A stretch of 64,000 bases of DNA. It comes from Hymenobacter aranciens. GTDB lineage: Bacteria; Bacteroidota; Bacteroidia; Cytophagales; Hymenobacteraceae. A model generated the notes under the pieces. That model saw only the letters and a list, made by a program, of their open reading frames with translations, was not told where the DNA came from and did not search any database. Location: positions 372,001-436,000 of the forward strand of contig NZ_JAUQSY010000001.1 of assembly GCF_030580865.1 (NCBI RefSeq). Direction: 5' to 3'. A program made the translations under genes and the position numbers. Each line of letters starts with the position of its first letter. Position 1 is the first letter of the stretch. Shown here piece after piece: positions 19,201 through 26,363 of this stretch.

Positions 19201-21551
19201 CCACCAACGACCAGTGCGCCGGCGCCATCGCCGTGGCCTGCGGCGGCACCACCACCGGCACCACCCTCGGCAGCACCAGCACCAACGACCCCTCGGGCAC
19301 CCACGCGGGCGGCACCATCTTCGCGGCCGCGGGCGGCGTGTGGTATAGCTTCGCGGGCACCGGCGACCGCGTGACGATGAGCCTGTGCTCCTCGGCCAAC
19401 ACCTCGTTCGACTCGCAGCTGTTCGTGTTTAGCGGCAGCTGCGGCAGCCTCACCGACGTGGCCGCCGACGACGACGGCTGCTCGGTGGGCGGCCTCTCGA
19501 CGGTGACCTTCCTGAGCACCAGCGGCACCACGTACTATGCCTACGTCACGGGCTTCGTGAACGGCGGCGTGCCCTCGCGCAGCGCCTTCACCCTCAGCAC
19601 CACCTGCACCTCGCCCGACCTGCTCGTGAGCACGGCCCAGGTAGTGAGCGGCACCTACCGCAACGTCACCATTGCCGGCCCCAACGGCGCGGCCGTGCTC
19701 ACCGACAACCTGACCGTGACCGGCACCATGACGGTGCAGAGCGGCGGCACGCTCACCACCAGCCCCACCTTCTTCGTGCAGGGCCCCGGTAGCTTCGTGC
19801 TGCAGGCCGGCGGCACCATCATCGAGCCCAACGCGGCCGGCATCGTCAACGACGGCAACGGCGGCTTCGACCTTAGCGGCACGCTCACGCTGAGCCCCGA
19901 CGCCAACTTCGTCTTCAACGCCTCCACGGCGCAGGTAACCGGCGCGCTCCTGCCCGCCCGCGTCCGCAACCTGACGGTAAACAACTCGGCCACCCCGCTC
20001 AACCGCACCCTCACGCTCAGCAACAGCCTGAGCGTGGCCCAGCTCGTGCGCCTGCAAAGCGGCAACCTCGTGCTCAACGGCCGCTCGCTGGTGCTGCTGT
20101 CGGCAGCCAGCGGCACGGCCCTCATCGACAACACCGGCGGCACCGTGAACGGCGCCACCGGCCAGATGCAGCGCGCCATCACCAGCGCGTTCACGAGCGT
20201 GGGCTACCGCCACTTCTCGTCGCCGGTAAGCGGCAGCCGCATCGACACCCTGAGCACGGGCGGCGCCATCCCGGTGGTGAACCCGGCCTACAACTCGGCG
20301 GCCCAGCCGGGCCTCATCACGCCCTTCCCCACGGTGTACGGCTACGATGAGGCGCGCATTGCCAGCACCACCAACAACTTCTCCGATTTCAACAAGGGCT
20401 GGTTCTCGCCCAACGGCGGCAGCGATGCCATGGTGGTAGGCAAAGGCTACACCGTGCAGGCGGCGGCCACGCCCACGCCGGTACACTTCACCGGCACCTT
20501 CAACAACGGCACCCAGAACTCGGGCGCCCTCTCGCGCGGCCCCTCGGCCGATGCCGGCTGGCACCTGCTCGGCAACCCCTACCCGAGCCCCCTCGACTGG
20601 AGCACGGTGGGCGCCGCCCAGCGCCCGGGCATGGACGCCGCCATGTACGTGTACCAGGCCACCAGCCAGTACAACGGCACGTACCGCGCCTATGCCAACG
20701 GCGTGGGCTCCTCGCCGCTGATTGATGCCGGCTCGGGCTACTTCGTGCGCACCGCCGCCGCCGGCACCCCCGGCGCCGTGAACCTGACCAACACCAACCG
20801 CGTGACCACCTTCGGCCCGCAGCCGGCCTTCGGCCGCGGTAGCTTCGACACCCGCCCGCAGCTGCAGCTGCAAGTGGCCGGTGCCGGCGTGGCCGACCTG
20901 ACGCACCTCTACTTCGAAGCCGGCGCCACCACGGGCGTCGATGTGGAATACGACGCCACCAAGCTGGCCAACCCCACCGGCCTCAACCTGGCTTCGCTGG
21001 TGGGCCAGCAGGCGCTGGCCATCAACGGCCTGCCCAGCCTGGCCGGCACCCGCGAAACGGTGGTGCCGCTGACCCTGGCCGCCCCGGCTGCCGGCAGCTT
21101 CACCTTCACGGTGGGCAGCCTGGCTAACTTCGGCGCCACCACGGTGTACCTGCGCGATGCCCTCACCGGCACCCAGCAGCTGCTCGCCGCCGGCGATACC
21201 TACCCGTTCACCCTGGCCACGGCCATGAGCGGCACCGGCCGCTTTGCGCTGGCCTTCCGCCCCAGCGGTGCCCTGGCTTCGGCCACCGCGCTCGACGCGG
21301 CCAGCGTGAGCGTGTACCCCAACCCGGCGCACGGCAAGTTTACGGTGCTGCTGCCCCCGGTGGCCGGCGCCAGCGCCGTGCAAGCCGAGCTGCTGAACGT
21401 GCTGGGCCAGAGCGTGACCACCCGCACCATTGGCCTGACGGCCGCCGGCGCTTCGGCGGAGTTCGAAACCTCGGCCCTGGCCAAAGGGGTGTACATGCTG
21501 CGCCTCACGGCCGGCAGCCTCACCCTCGCCCAGCGCGTGGTGGTGGAGTAG
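16203..21551 (+). CDS. Large secreted multidomain protein (CARDB-like, FN3, PPC-like) with T9SS sorting domain
   Basis: 1782 aa. The ATG at 16203 gives MKRLLPFG.. with a long n-region, then the core WLLAAAASLLGLGAAQAQ (cleavage near 47). In order: a beta-sandwich (about 48-290) of the type seen in the 441 gene; a CARDB-like domain (about 298-405); a further beta-domain; FN3 (about 554); a second CARDB-like domain with LTVSGANTF (about 648-745); FN3 (about 911); a PPC-like domain opening NDQCAGAIA (about 1001-1133); a beta-strip (from about 1136); a tail with GYDEAR and GWHLLGNPYPSPLDW (about 1333-1700); and a CTD from VSVYPNPAHGKF (about 1703-1782). Tail and CTD closely match those of the 441-7055 gene. 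Probably a cell-surface or exopolymer-associated structural protein. No catalytic motif was recognised. Confidence 0.86.
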   Translation: MKRLLPFGNTSQLPAGSGSRPSALGGSQRWLLAAAASLLGLGAAQAQTLNFRSNNVQNVAGTYTDLGASGTAITMASSDDANSSAQNIGFVFNYNGTAFSQFVMSTNGLVRLGATAPSSAALYPTYAQDALTGSPVTSATDTNLLLPFNVDLEAGTGTPAYSVLTTGTSPNQVCTIQWKNVSDKAKSASSTVATAIPKLYSNMSFQVKLYEGTNNVEFVYDAPTLNTTNANFKAAVVGIKGSGSAVNQVILGTKGSTQPASATTFLNANYTGNGFNFRNNNGAALIDAGRTFRFQAAQAVDAAVLAIYNKGKLPIGPATPDTIRAYIQNQGTSQFSGQQITLTVRDASNATVFTTTRTVAAYLAGAGGVVTFAPWTPTAAGTYTATVTVPADGIAGNNSLVETIEANATGLFGYVPSTVNTATLASIGNPTVPVTFASRFVTNTARTVTGVNMYVTAAGTVTAQLFDAAGNVLASSAATASAVGYRTFTFPTPVVIGAGYFLVGGLITANTRIGFMPETPTRTNTFYQITAGPVLNDLSANGFGRAYIEAQTSAPPACAPPTGLTVGSVTNTGATLSFSNSGSATSYTVTYTPTGGTATTLNPNPTGTPVVLSGLTPGTAYTVSVTSNCSGSTTSTSVTGSFTTLFSNEAALDVLYTQGQLPIPFGAPHVVRAVVRNAGQNTLTNFPVTLTVSGANTFSNVQTIASLAPGASATVTFAGYTPTATGTNTVAVTISDDNPANNTRSQPQVVSSTTFGYATTGAGIASSVGYNAGTGLLLNRYTTSAPRVVTAVNVFLATAAATAGKTVRAVVVDASGTIIGSSADYVILAADLGTLKSFTIPGTVIVPAGAFFVGLGQTTLTGSGYFPVGTQDELPTRSGAYYTAPLAGGSAPGDAASSNLGRFYIEAVTADLPACGPVTNLATSSVTGTSANVTFTPGNANTSYTLTYTPAGGSALTATGTASPISLTGLTPGTTYSLSLVASCSGSPTTAVTGTLYTVPTNDQCAGAIAVACGGTTTGTTLGSTSTNDPSGTHAGGTIFAAAGGVWYSFAGTGDRVTMSLCSSANTSFDSQLFVFSGSCGSLTDVAADDDGCSVGGLSTVTFLSTSGTTYYAYVTGFVNGGVPSRSAFTLSTTCTSPDLLVSTAQVVSGTYRNVTIAGPNGAAVLTDNLTVTGTMTVQSGGTLTTSPTFFVQGPGSFVLQAGGTIIEPNAAGIVNDGNGGFDLSGTLTLSPDANFVFNASTAQVTGALLPARVRNLTVNNSATPLNRTLTLSNSLSVAQLVRLQSGNLVLNGRSLVLLSAASGTALIDNTGGTVNGATGQMQRAITSAFTSVGYRHFSSPVSGSRIDTLSTGGAIPVVNPAYNSAAQPGLITPFPTVYGYDEARIASTTNNFSDFNKGWFSPNGGSDAMVVGKGYTVQAAATPTPVHFTGTFNNGTQNSGALSRGPSADAGWHLLGNPYPSPLDWSTVGAAQRPGMDAAMYVYQATSQYNGTYRAYANGVGSSPLIDAGSGYFVRTAAAGTPGAVNLTNTNRVTTFGPQPAFGRGSFDTRPQLQLQVAGAGVADLTHLYFEAGATTGVDVEYDATKLANPTGLNLASLVGQQALAINGLPSLAGTRETVVPLTLAAPAAGSFTFTVGSLANFGATTVYLRDALTGTQQLLAAGDTYPFTLATAMSGTGRFALAFRPSGALASATALDAASVSVYPNPAHGKFTVLLPPVAGASAVQAELLNVLGQSVTTRTIGLTAAGASAEFETSALAKGVYMLRLTAGSLTLAQRVVVE

Positions 21552-21570
21552 CCCACGCCCGCTCGCGGGC

Positions 21571-21634
21571 GCCACTGGCGCAAACAAAAAGACCCGGTGC
21601 AGCTGCACCGGGTCTTTTTGTTTGCGCCAGTGGC
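21571..21634. terminator. 64-bp perfect palindrome, bidirectional terminator
   Basis: The 32-base arms 21571-21602 and 21603-21634 are exact reverse complements with no loop, centred on AG|CT. The inner stem GACCCGGTGCAG/CTGCACCGGGTC is flanked by AAAAA on one side and TTTTT on the other, so it is a terminator when read either way. It ends the 16203 gene and also sits just beyond the stop of the minus-strand CTD remnant (21640). Confidence 0.93.
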
Positions 21635-21639
21635 AGCTT

Positions 21640-21912
21640 CTATTCCACCACCAGCCGCTTGCTGATAGAGGTGCTGCCCAGCTGCGCGCGCACCGCGTAC
21701 ACGCCCGGGGCCAGGCCCGCCAGCGGTAGGGTAAGCGCCGCGCCGGCGGCCGTCTGGCTGAGTACCACCCGGCCCAGCACATCGCGCAGGGTGACGGTGG
21801 CGCGGGTGGCCCCGGCCACGACGGGCAGCAGGGTGGCGCTGCCCCGGGCCGGGTTGGGGTAGAGCAGCACGGCCTCGGCCCGCAGGGCGGTGGTGGCCAG
21901 GAGCGCGGCGGC
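21640..21912 (-). pseudogene. Orphan T9SS C-terminal sorting domain (gene remnant)
   Basis: Read on the minus strand, about 90 codons ending in TAG (21640-21642) give [16 protein letters not shown].., then [15 protein letters not shown] and [11 protein letters not shown], ending KRLVVE. That is a complete type A sorting domain: the YPNPA turn, the VLGRVV strand, GVYAV and a basic end. Nothing that belongs upstream remains. The coding signal stops at about 21912, where a GGGTGTT-type repeat and the promoter of the divergent alkaline phosphatase gene begin. The gene that owned this domain seems to have been deleted or moved; its half of the bidirectional terminator survives. A tiny expressed CTD is possible, but no start codon or signal peptide supports one. 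Confidence 0.75.
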
Positions 21913-21913
21913 G

Positions 21914-22087
21914 GGTGCTGGGTGTTCGGTATTGGGTGTTTGGGAAAGGGGACGGGTATCTTTGTCCCGTACCTTCCTACCGGAAACTGTATGAAAAAGA
22001 TGCTGTGGCCCCTGTTGGCCGTGGTGGTGCTGCCGACGGTAGCTCATCCCAACACCCAACACCCAACACCCAACACCAAACACCGGG
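21914..22087. repeat. Imperfect inverted GGGTGTT / AACACCC repeats around the pafA promoter and 5' codons
   Basis: Left arm 21914-21944 reads GTGCTGGGTGTTCGG then TATTGGGTGTTTGGG. The right arm (about 22047-22087) is roughly its complement, a tandem CCCAACA pattern: CCCAACACCCAACACCCAAC and on. Pairing is about 80 percent over 30 bases by eye. The arms enclose the promoter, the start codon and the signal-peptide codons of the phosphatase. The right arm is translated as a low-complexity [13 protein letters not shown] linker just after the signal peptide. Confidence 0.6.
21932..21964 (+). promoter_or_regulatory. Promoter of the alkaline phosphatase gene (TTG ... TATCTTTG)
   Basis: The -7 box TATCTTTG (21957-21964) is an exact TAnnTTTG match, and a TTG at 21932-21934 lies 22 bases upstream as a -33 element. 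The predicted start would leave a leader of about 20 nt before ATG 21991. Confidence 0.65.
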
Positions 22088-23772
22088 TCCCGGGTGCCGA
22101 AGCCCGAATTGATGCCCACAAACCCGCCCCCGCCCTCAAGCGCCCCCGGCTGGTGGTGGGCATCGTGGTAGACCAGATGCGCTACGACTACCTCTACCGC
22201 TACTGGGACAAGTACCCGGCCGGGGGCTTCAAGCGCCTGCTGGGCGAAGGCTTCAGCTACGAGAGCTGCCACTACAACTACGTGCCCACCTACACCGGGC
22301 CGGGCCACGCCAGCGTGTACACCGGCACCACGCCGGCCACCCACGGCATCATCGGCAACAACTGGTGGGTGCGGGCGCTGGGCCGGGCCACCTACGTGAC
22401 CGAGGACAAGACCGTGCAGCCCGTGGGCGGCTCGGTGGCAGCGGGGCAGATGTCGCCGCGCAACATGCTCACCACCACCATCACCGACGAGCTGCGCCTG
22501 GCTTCCAACTTCCAGAGCAAGGTCATTGGGGTGTGCATCAAGGACCGCGGCTCCATCCTGCCGGCCGGGCACGCGGCCAACGCGGCCTACTGGTACGACG
22601 ACTCGAACGAGTCCTTCGTGACCTCTACCTTTTATATGCCCACCCTGCCCGAGTGGGTGGCGAAGTTCAACGCCGAGAAGCGCGCCGACCAGTACCTGAG
22701 CAAACCCTGGAACACGCTGCTGCCCATCCAGCAATACACCGAGAGCACCGCCGACGACGTGCCCTGGGAAAGCACCTTCATCGGCGAGACGAAGCCCGTC
22801 TTCCCGCACGACCTGCCCACGCTGCTGGGGCCCAGCGCCGGCCAGCAGGCAGCCCTCAAGGCTTCGGGCGAGGCCTCCAAGAATAAGTACGAAAGCCGCA
22901 GCCTTATCCGCACCACACCCTTCGGCAACAGCCTGACGGCCGACTTTGCCCTGGCGGCCCTGGCCAACGAGCAAATGGGCCAGCGCCCCAACGTCACCGA
23001 CTTCCTGGCCCTGAGCTTCAGCAGCACCGACTACGTGGGCCACTCCTTTGGCCCCAATTCCATTGAGGTGGAAGACACCTACCTGCGGCTCGACCGTGAC
23101 CTGGCCCGCCTCTTTGAGGCCCTCGACAAGCAGGTGGGCCGGGGCCAGAGCCTGGTATTCCTGACGGCCGACCACGCGGCGGCGCACGCGGTGGGCTTTC
23201 TGCAGGCGCACCGGCTGCCGGGCGGCGGCGTGGGCACCGGCTACATGCGCGACTCGGTGCAGCGCAGCCTCGTGCGGCGACACGGCGCGGGGGCCTGGGT
23301 GCTCAGCTACGAGAACCAGCAGGTGTACCTCAACCGCCCGCTCATCGCCCAGAAGAACCTCAAGCTGGCCGACATCCAGGACGAGGTGGCCGACGTGCTC
23401 ATCACCCTGCCGGGGGTGACCCAGGCCCTATCGGCCAACGACCTGCAGCGCGGTCACTGGCCCGAAGGCGTGGCCCACTTCCAGACGCTGGGCTTCTACG
23501 GCCCCCGCTCGGGCGATGTGATGGCGGTGCTGGCCCCCGGCTGGCTCGAAGCCTACGGCTACCCCGTCATCAAAGGCACCACCCACGGCTCGGCGGGCGC
23601 TTACGACACCCACGTCCCCCTGTTGTTCTGGGGCTGGGGCGTGCGCAAGGGCCACTCCGAAACCGAGGTCAAGATTACCGACATCGCGCCCACGCTGGCG
23701 CGCTTCCTGCACATCCAGGAGCCCAGTGGCACCATCGGGCGGCCGCTGGTGGAGGTGCTGCCGACGAAATAA
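21991..23772 (+). CDS. pafA: PafA-like alkaline phosphatase (alkaline phosphatase superfamily)
   Basis: 593 aa from ATG 21991, which is placed by the promoter 27 bases upstream and by a short signal peptide ([18 protein letters not shown]). An export-dependent phosphomonoesterase that releases phosphate from organic esters. The superfamily metal and active-site set is visible: Asp61 in [10 protein letters not shown]; nucleophile Thr102 in [15 protein letters not shown]; the DYVGHSFG Asp/His pair; TADHAAAH; and the C-terminal [13 protein letters not shown]is. The Thr nucleophile and the YTGPGHA context match the flavobacterial PafA type rather than E. coli PhoA. Unusual: a Pro/Asn/Thr/His linker encoded by CCCAACA repeats follows the signal peptide. 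There is no T9SS domain, so it is probably periplasmic or a lipid-free outer-surface enzyme. No pho-box was identified. Confidence 0.9.
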   Translation: MKKMLWPLLAVVVLPTVAHPNTQHPTPNTKHRVPGAEARIDAHKPAPALKRPRLVVGIVVDQMRYDYLYRYWDKYPAGGFKRLLGEGFSYESCHYNYVPTYTGPGHASVYTGTTPATHGIIGNNWWVRALGRATYVTEDKTVQPVGGSVAAGQMSPRNMLTTTITDELRLASNFQSKVIGVCIKDRGSILPAGHAANAAYWYDDSNESFVTSTFYMPTLPEWVAKFNAEKRADQYLSKPWNTLLPIQQYTESTADDVPWESTFIGETKPVFPHDLPTLLGPSAGQQAALKASGEASKNKYESRSLIRTTPFGNSLTADFALAALANEQMGQRPNVTDFLALSFSSTDYVGHSFGPNSIEVEDTYLRLDRDLARLFEALDKQVGRGQSLVFLTADHAAAHAVGFLQAHRLPGGGVGTGYMRDSVQRSLVRRHGAGAWVLSYENQQVYLNRPLIAQKNLKLADIQDEVADVLITLPGVTQALSANDLQRGHWPEGVAHFQTLGFYGPRSGDVMAVLAPGWLEAYGYPVIKGTTHGSAGAYDTHVPLLFWGWGVRKGHSETEVKITDIAPTLARFLHIQEPSGTIGRPLVEVLPTK

Positions 23773-23822
23773 GATATTCCGCATCTTTTTAGGGGCAGGC
23801 CGGTGAACTGAATTTGTCATTC

Positions 23823-24170
23823 CAAAAACTACGGGATGGCCTGCGCGACCTGCCGGGCCATCCCGTAGTTTTTAGGGATGGCCTGCGCGACCTGCCGGGC
23901 CATCCCGTAGTTTTTAGGGATGACCCGCACAGTCTGGCGATGCACCCCGTAATTTTTAGGGATGGCCCACACAGTTTGGCGATGCACCTCGTAGTTTTTA
24001 GGGATGGCCCGCGCAGTCTGGCGATGCATCCCGTAGTTTTTAGGGATGGCTTCCGCGACCTGCCAGACCATCCCGTAGTTTTTAGGGATGGCCCGCGCGA
24101 CCTGGCGATGCACCCCGTAGTTTTTGGGAGTGGGCTGGCAGGGCGCGGAAGCCATCCCTAAAAACTTTCA
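23823..24170. repeat. 42-bp tandem array of terminator-like hairpin units
   Basis: The motif GTAGTTTTTAGGGATGGC recurs at exactly 42-base steps (23865, 23907, 23949, 23991, 24033, 24075, 24117) with no indels. The first element is a perfect 18-bp stem, 23824-23841 (AAAAACTACGGGATGGCC) with 23856-23873, flanked by A5 and T5. Later units keep the T-run but have partly decayed stems. The array closes with an inverted copy: 24136-24166 is the reverse complement of 24035-24065 with one mismatch. The 42-bp period is 14 codons, so frames on both strands stay open (for example a repeating AIPKNYGM peptide on the minus strand), but nothing indicates a real gene. Confidence 0.9.
23824..23873. terminator. 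Bidirectional intrinsic terminator after pafA
   Basis: A perfect 18-bp inverted repeat with a 14-base loop has A5 before it and T5 after it, 51 bases past the pafA stop. It forms the first element of the 42-bp array. Confidence 0.85.
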
Positions 24171-24328
24171 GGACGGCCAACAGTAGTAGTTGGCTGGTGG
24201 CTATTGCTGCCTCCTGAGCAGCTGAAATATTCTGCCCGGCTCAGGTATTTTCCAGGGCGATGCTAACCCGCCGCCCTGCCGGGCGTATTTTTGCAGCGTT
24301 ACTTAGTTCTATTACCTACCTCACTCGC
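24171..24328. other. Upstream region of the pyrophosphatase gene
   Basis: It holds the ppa promoter box. Apart from the -7 element no structure is obvious. Confidence 0.4.
24286..24293 (+). promoter_or_regulatory. -7 box TATTTTTG of the pyrophosphatase gene
   Basis: Exact TAnnTTTG match 35 bases before ATG 24329, a spacing like that of the other promoters in the window. No clear -33 element. Confidence 0.55.
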
Positions 24329-24880
24329 ATGAGTCATTTTAACCCCTGGCACGACGTGTCGTTGGGCAGCGGAGCGCCGGAAGTCGTCCAGTCCATTATT
24401 GAAATCCCCAAAGGCAGCAAGGGCAAGTACGAGCTCGACAAGGAGAGCGGCCTGCTGAAGCTGGACCGCGTGCTGTTCTCGGCCGTGCACTACCCCGCCG
24501 CCTACGGCTTTATCCCCCAAACGTACTGCGACGACAAGGACCCGCTGGACATCCTGGTATTGTGCTCGGTGGACATCGTGCCCATGTGTTTGGTCGAGGC
24601 CAAAGTCATTGGCGTGATGCAGATGGTGGACCAGGACGAGGAGGATGACAAAATCATCGCCGTGGCCGCCCACGACATCTCCGTAAATCACTACAACGAC
24701 ATCGCCGACCTGCCGCCCCACACCCTGCTCGAAATGCAGCGCTTCTTCGAAGACTACAAGGCGCTGGAGCACAACAAGCACGTCACGGTGGAACGCTTCA
24801 TGGGCCGCGACGACGCCTACCGCATCATCAACGAAAGCATTGAGCTCTACAAAACCACGTTTCCGAAGCAGGAGGCGTAG
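24329..24880 (+). CDS. ppa: Inorganic pyrophosphatase, family I
   Basis: 183 aa. Hydrolyses the pyrophosphate released by biosynthetic reactions; soluble cytoplasmic enzyme. The ATG at 24329 is chosen because [13 protein letters not shown] is the usual family N-terminus and the -7 box lies just upstream. Visible family features: [14 protein letters not shown] (about 25-38), [15 protein letters not shown], and the metal-binding signature DKDPLD at 69-74 followed by ILVLC. An acidic DQDEEDDK loop and the C-terminal [14 protein letters not shown] region follow. Length and motifs are normal for the family. It stands alone between the 42-bp array and a terminator shared with the convergent transporter gene. 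Confidence 0.95.
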   Translation: MSHFNPWHDVSLGSGAPEVVQSIIEIPKGSKGKYELDKESGLLKLDRVLFSAVHYPAAYGFIPQTYCDDKDPLDILVLCSVDIVPMCLVEAKVIGVMQMVDQDEEDDKIIAVAAHDISVNHYNDIADLPPHTLLEMQRFFEDYKALEHNKHVTVERFMGRDDAYRIINESIELYKTTFPKQEA

Positions 24881-24907
24881 GGTGTAGCCAGCAGAATCGA
24901 GCAAGCC

Positions 24908-24966
24908 GCCCCCGGCTTCCGCGTGCGCCCGGTGGCGGCGCCGGAAGCCGGGGGCAGCCTGTTTTT
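24908..24966. terminator. Terminator between convergent ppa and the transporter gene
   Basis: A 14-bp perfect stem (GCCCCCGGCTTCCG at 24908-24921 with its complement at 24942-24955) has a 20-base GC-rich loop. GTTTTTGG follows at 24961 on the plus strand. It serves ppa; whether it also stops the minus-strand transcript is uncertain because there is no A-run on the left. Confidence 0.75.
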
Positions 24967-24977
24967 GGCGGGGTAGC

Positions 24978-26249
24978 TCAGGCCGGTCGTTGGGGCCGGT
25001 GGGCGGTTTCGGGCATCGTGAGCAGCACCGGCAGCACCAGCAGGGCCACGCCGGCAATCATGGCGCCGGGCACCAGCGGCCAGCCGGTGTGCGCTATCAG
25101 CAGCTCGGCCACGAAGGGCGTAAGGCCCCCGAAGATGGCCGTGGCCGCCGTGGCCCCCAGCGCCAGCCCGCTCAGCCGCCCCTCGCCGGGGAATTGCTCG
25201 GCCGTGGCCGCCGCGCCCACGGCACTCACGCCGCCGGCCACGGCGGCCAGCACCACGGCCCCCAGCAGGGCCTGCCCCGCACTGCCGCCCCGCATCAACG
25301 AAAACAAGGTGATGGGCAGCAGCGCGCCTGCCCCCGCCAGCACGGCCAGCACCAGCCGCCGCCCCAGCTTATCGGACAGCCAGCCCACCACCGGCGTTAC
25401 CAGTATAACGACGATGGCCGCCACCGTGGACAGCCCCAGCGCCTCGGCCTCGCCGCGCTGCCCCGTGGTGGCCAGGAAGGTGGGCACGTAGGTGATGCCC
25501 ACGTAGTACGTAATGGACCCCAGCGCCGAGATGGCAAACGTGCGCCCAATGGCCGCCCGGTGGTGCCGCAGGGTGTAGCCCAGCGGGGCCGTGGGCACGG
25601 TGCCCTCGGCCAGCTGCCGCTCGAAGTCGGGCGACTCGCCCATGGTGGAGCGGGCCAGCCACACGCCCCCCGCCAAGGCTGCGCCCAGCAGGAACGGCAG
25701 CCGCCAGCCCCAGCTTTCCACGCTGGGAGTGGGCAGCCAGTACACCAGCGCCGCGCACACGCCCACCGCCAGCAGGGCGCCCACCTCGCTGGCCGCCGCC
25801 GCCAGCGAGGTGATGAGGCCGCGCCGCTCGGGCGGGGCCCCTTCCAATAGGTAAGCCACCACGCCGGTGTACTCGCCGCCCACCGAGAAAGCCATGAGGC
25901 AGCGCAAAGCCAGCAGCAGCCAGCCGGCCGCCGCGCCCCACTGGGCATAGGTGGGCAGCAGGGCCGTGGCCAGCATGGCGGCCGTCATCACGGCCATGCT
26001 CAGCAGCATCATGCGCCGCCGTCCCTGCCGGTCGCCGATGTGCCCGAACACCACCGCTCCCAGCGGCCGCAGCAGGTATGATACCGCAAACCCCGCCAGC
26101 GCCGTGAGCAGCCCCCCGGCCCCCGGCCCGAAGAACACCCGCGACAGCACCGAGGCGAAGTACAGGCAGAGGGTGAAGTCGTACCACTCCACCACGGTGG
26201 AGGCGGCGGCGATGACCATCGAGGCGCGGGAGAGGGTGGGGGAGGACAT
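24978..26249 (-). CDS. MFS transporter, metabolite:H+ symporter (MHS)-like
   Basis: 423 aa, minus strand, ATG at 26249. It starts MSSPTLSRASMVIAAASTVV then EWYDFTLCLYFASVLSRVFF, the EWYDF motif typical of the MHS/ProP/KgtP group of the major facilitator superfamily. The loop 2-3 motif GHIGDRQGRRRMM and its second-half counterpart WLSDKLGRRLVL are present. About 12 hydrophobic segments are readable, and GGEYTG and LLEGAPPERRG fit the group. It imports an organic acid, osmolyte or amino acid with protons; the substrate cannot be read from sequence. The 5' end abuts a 41-bp inverted repeat lying between it and a divergent UbiA-like gene. It converges on ppa. Confidence 0.88.
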   Translation of the reverse strand: MSSPTLSRASMVIAAASTVVEWYDFTLCLYFASVLSRVFFGPGAGGLLTALAGFAVSYLLRPLGAVVFGHIGDRQGRRRMMLLSMAVMTAAMLATALLPTYAQWGAAAGWLLLALRCLMAFSVGGEYTGVVAYLLEGAPPERRGLITSLAAAASEVGALLAVGVCAALVYWLPTPSVESWGWRLPFLLGAALAGGVWLARSTMGESPDFERQLAEGTVPTAPLGYTLRHHRAAIGRTFAISALGSITYYVGITYVPTFLATTGQRGEAEALGLSTVAAIVVILVTPVVGWLSDKLGRRLVLAVLAGAGALLPITLFSLMRGGSAGQALLGAVVLAAVAGGVSAVGAAATAEQFPGEGRLSGLALGATAATAIFGGLTPFVAELLIAHTGWPLVPGAMIAGVALLVLPVLLTMPETAHRPQRPA

Positions 26250-26255
26250 GATATA

Positions 26256-26350
26256 GCGCAGTAGCGCGAACTTTGTAGTTCGCGTCCCCGCGCCGGCTCA
26301 ACGATGCTACCGGCGTGGGGACGCGAACTACAAAGTTCGCGCTACTGCGC
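26256..26350. repeat. 41-bp near-perfect inverted repeat between divergent genes
   Basis: Arm 26256-26296 (GCGCAGTAGCGCGAACTTTG..) is the reverse complement of 26310-26350 with a single G-T type mismatch; the loop is 13 bases (26297-26309). Each arm also folds on itself (CGCGAAC TTTGTA GTTCGCG). It fills the gap between two divergent starts and so must lie in or next to both promoters. It resembles a REP/MITE-type element. There is no coding content. Confidence 0.92.
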
Positions 26351-26363
26351 GCTACATTCGTCC

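Noticed and set aside
21640..23283. A 547-codon minus-strand frame joining the orphan CTD to sequence opposite pafA.
   Set aside because: Only the last 90 codons look like protein. The remainder is the antisense of a well-supported phosphatase gene.
23814..24161. Small repeat proteins on both strands across the 42-bp array (RDLPGHPVVF and AIPKNYGM types).
   Set aside because: They follow from a stop-free unit of 42 bases. The underlying DNA is better explained as terminator-like hairpins.
26304..26363. ATG 26304 as start of the UbiA-like protein.
   Set aside because: It lies in the loop of the 41-bp inverted repeat, so the N-terminus would be encoded by the repeat arm. GTG 26364 fits the mature membrane protein better, though this is not certain.
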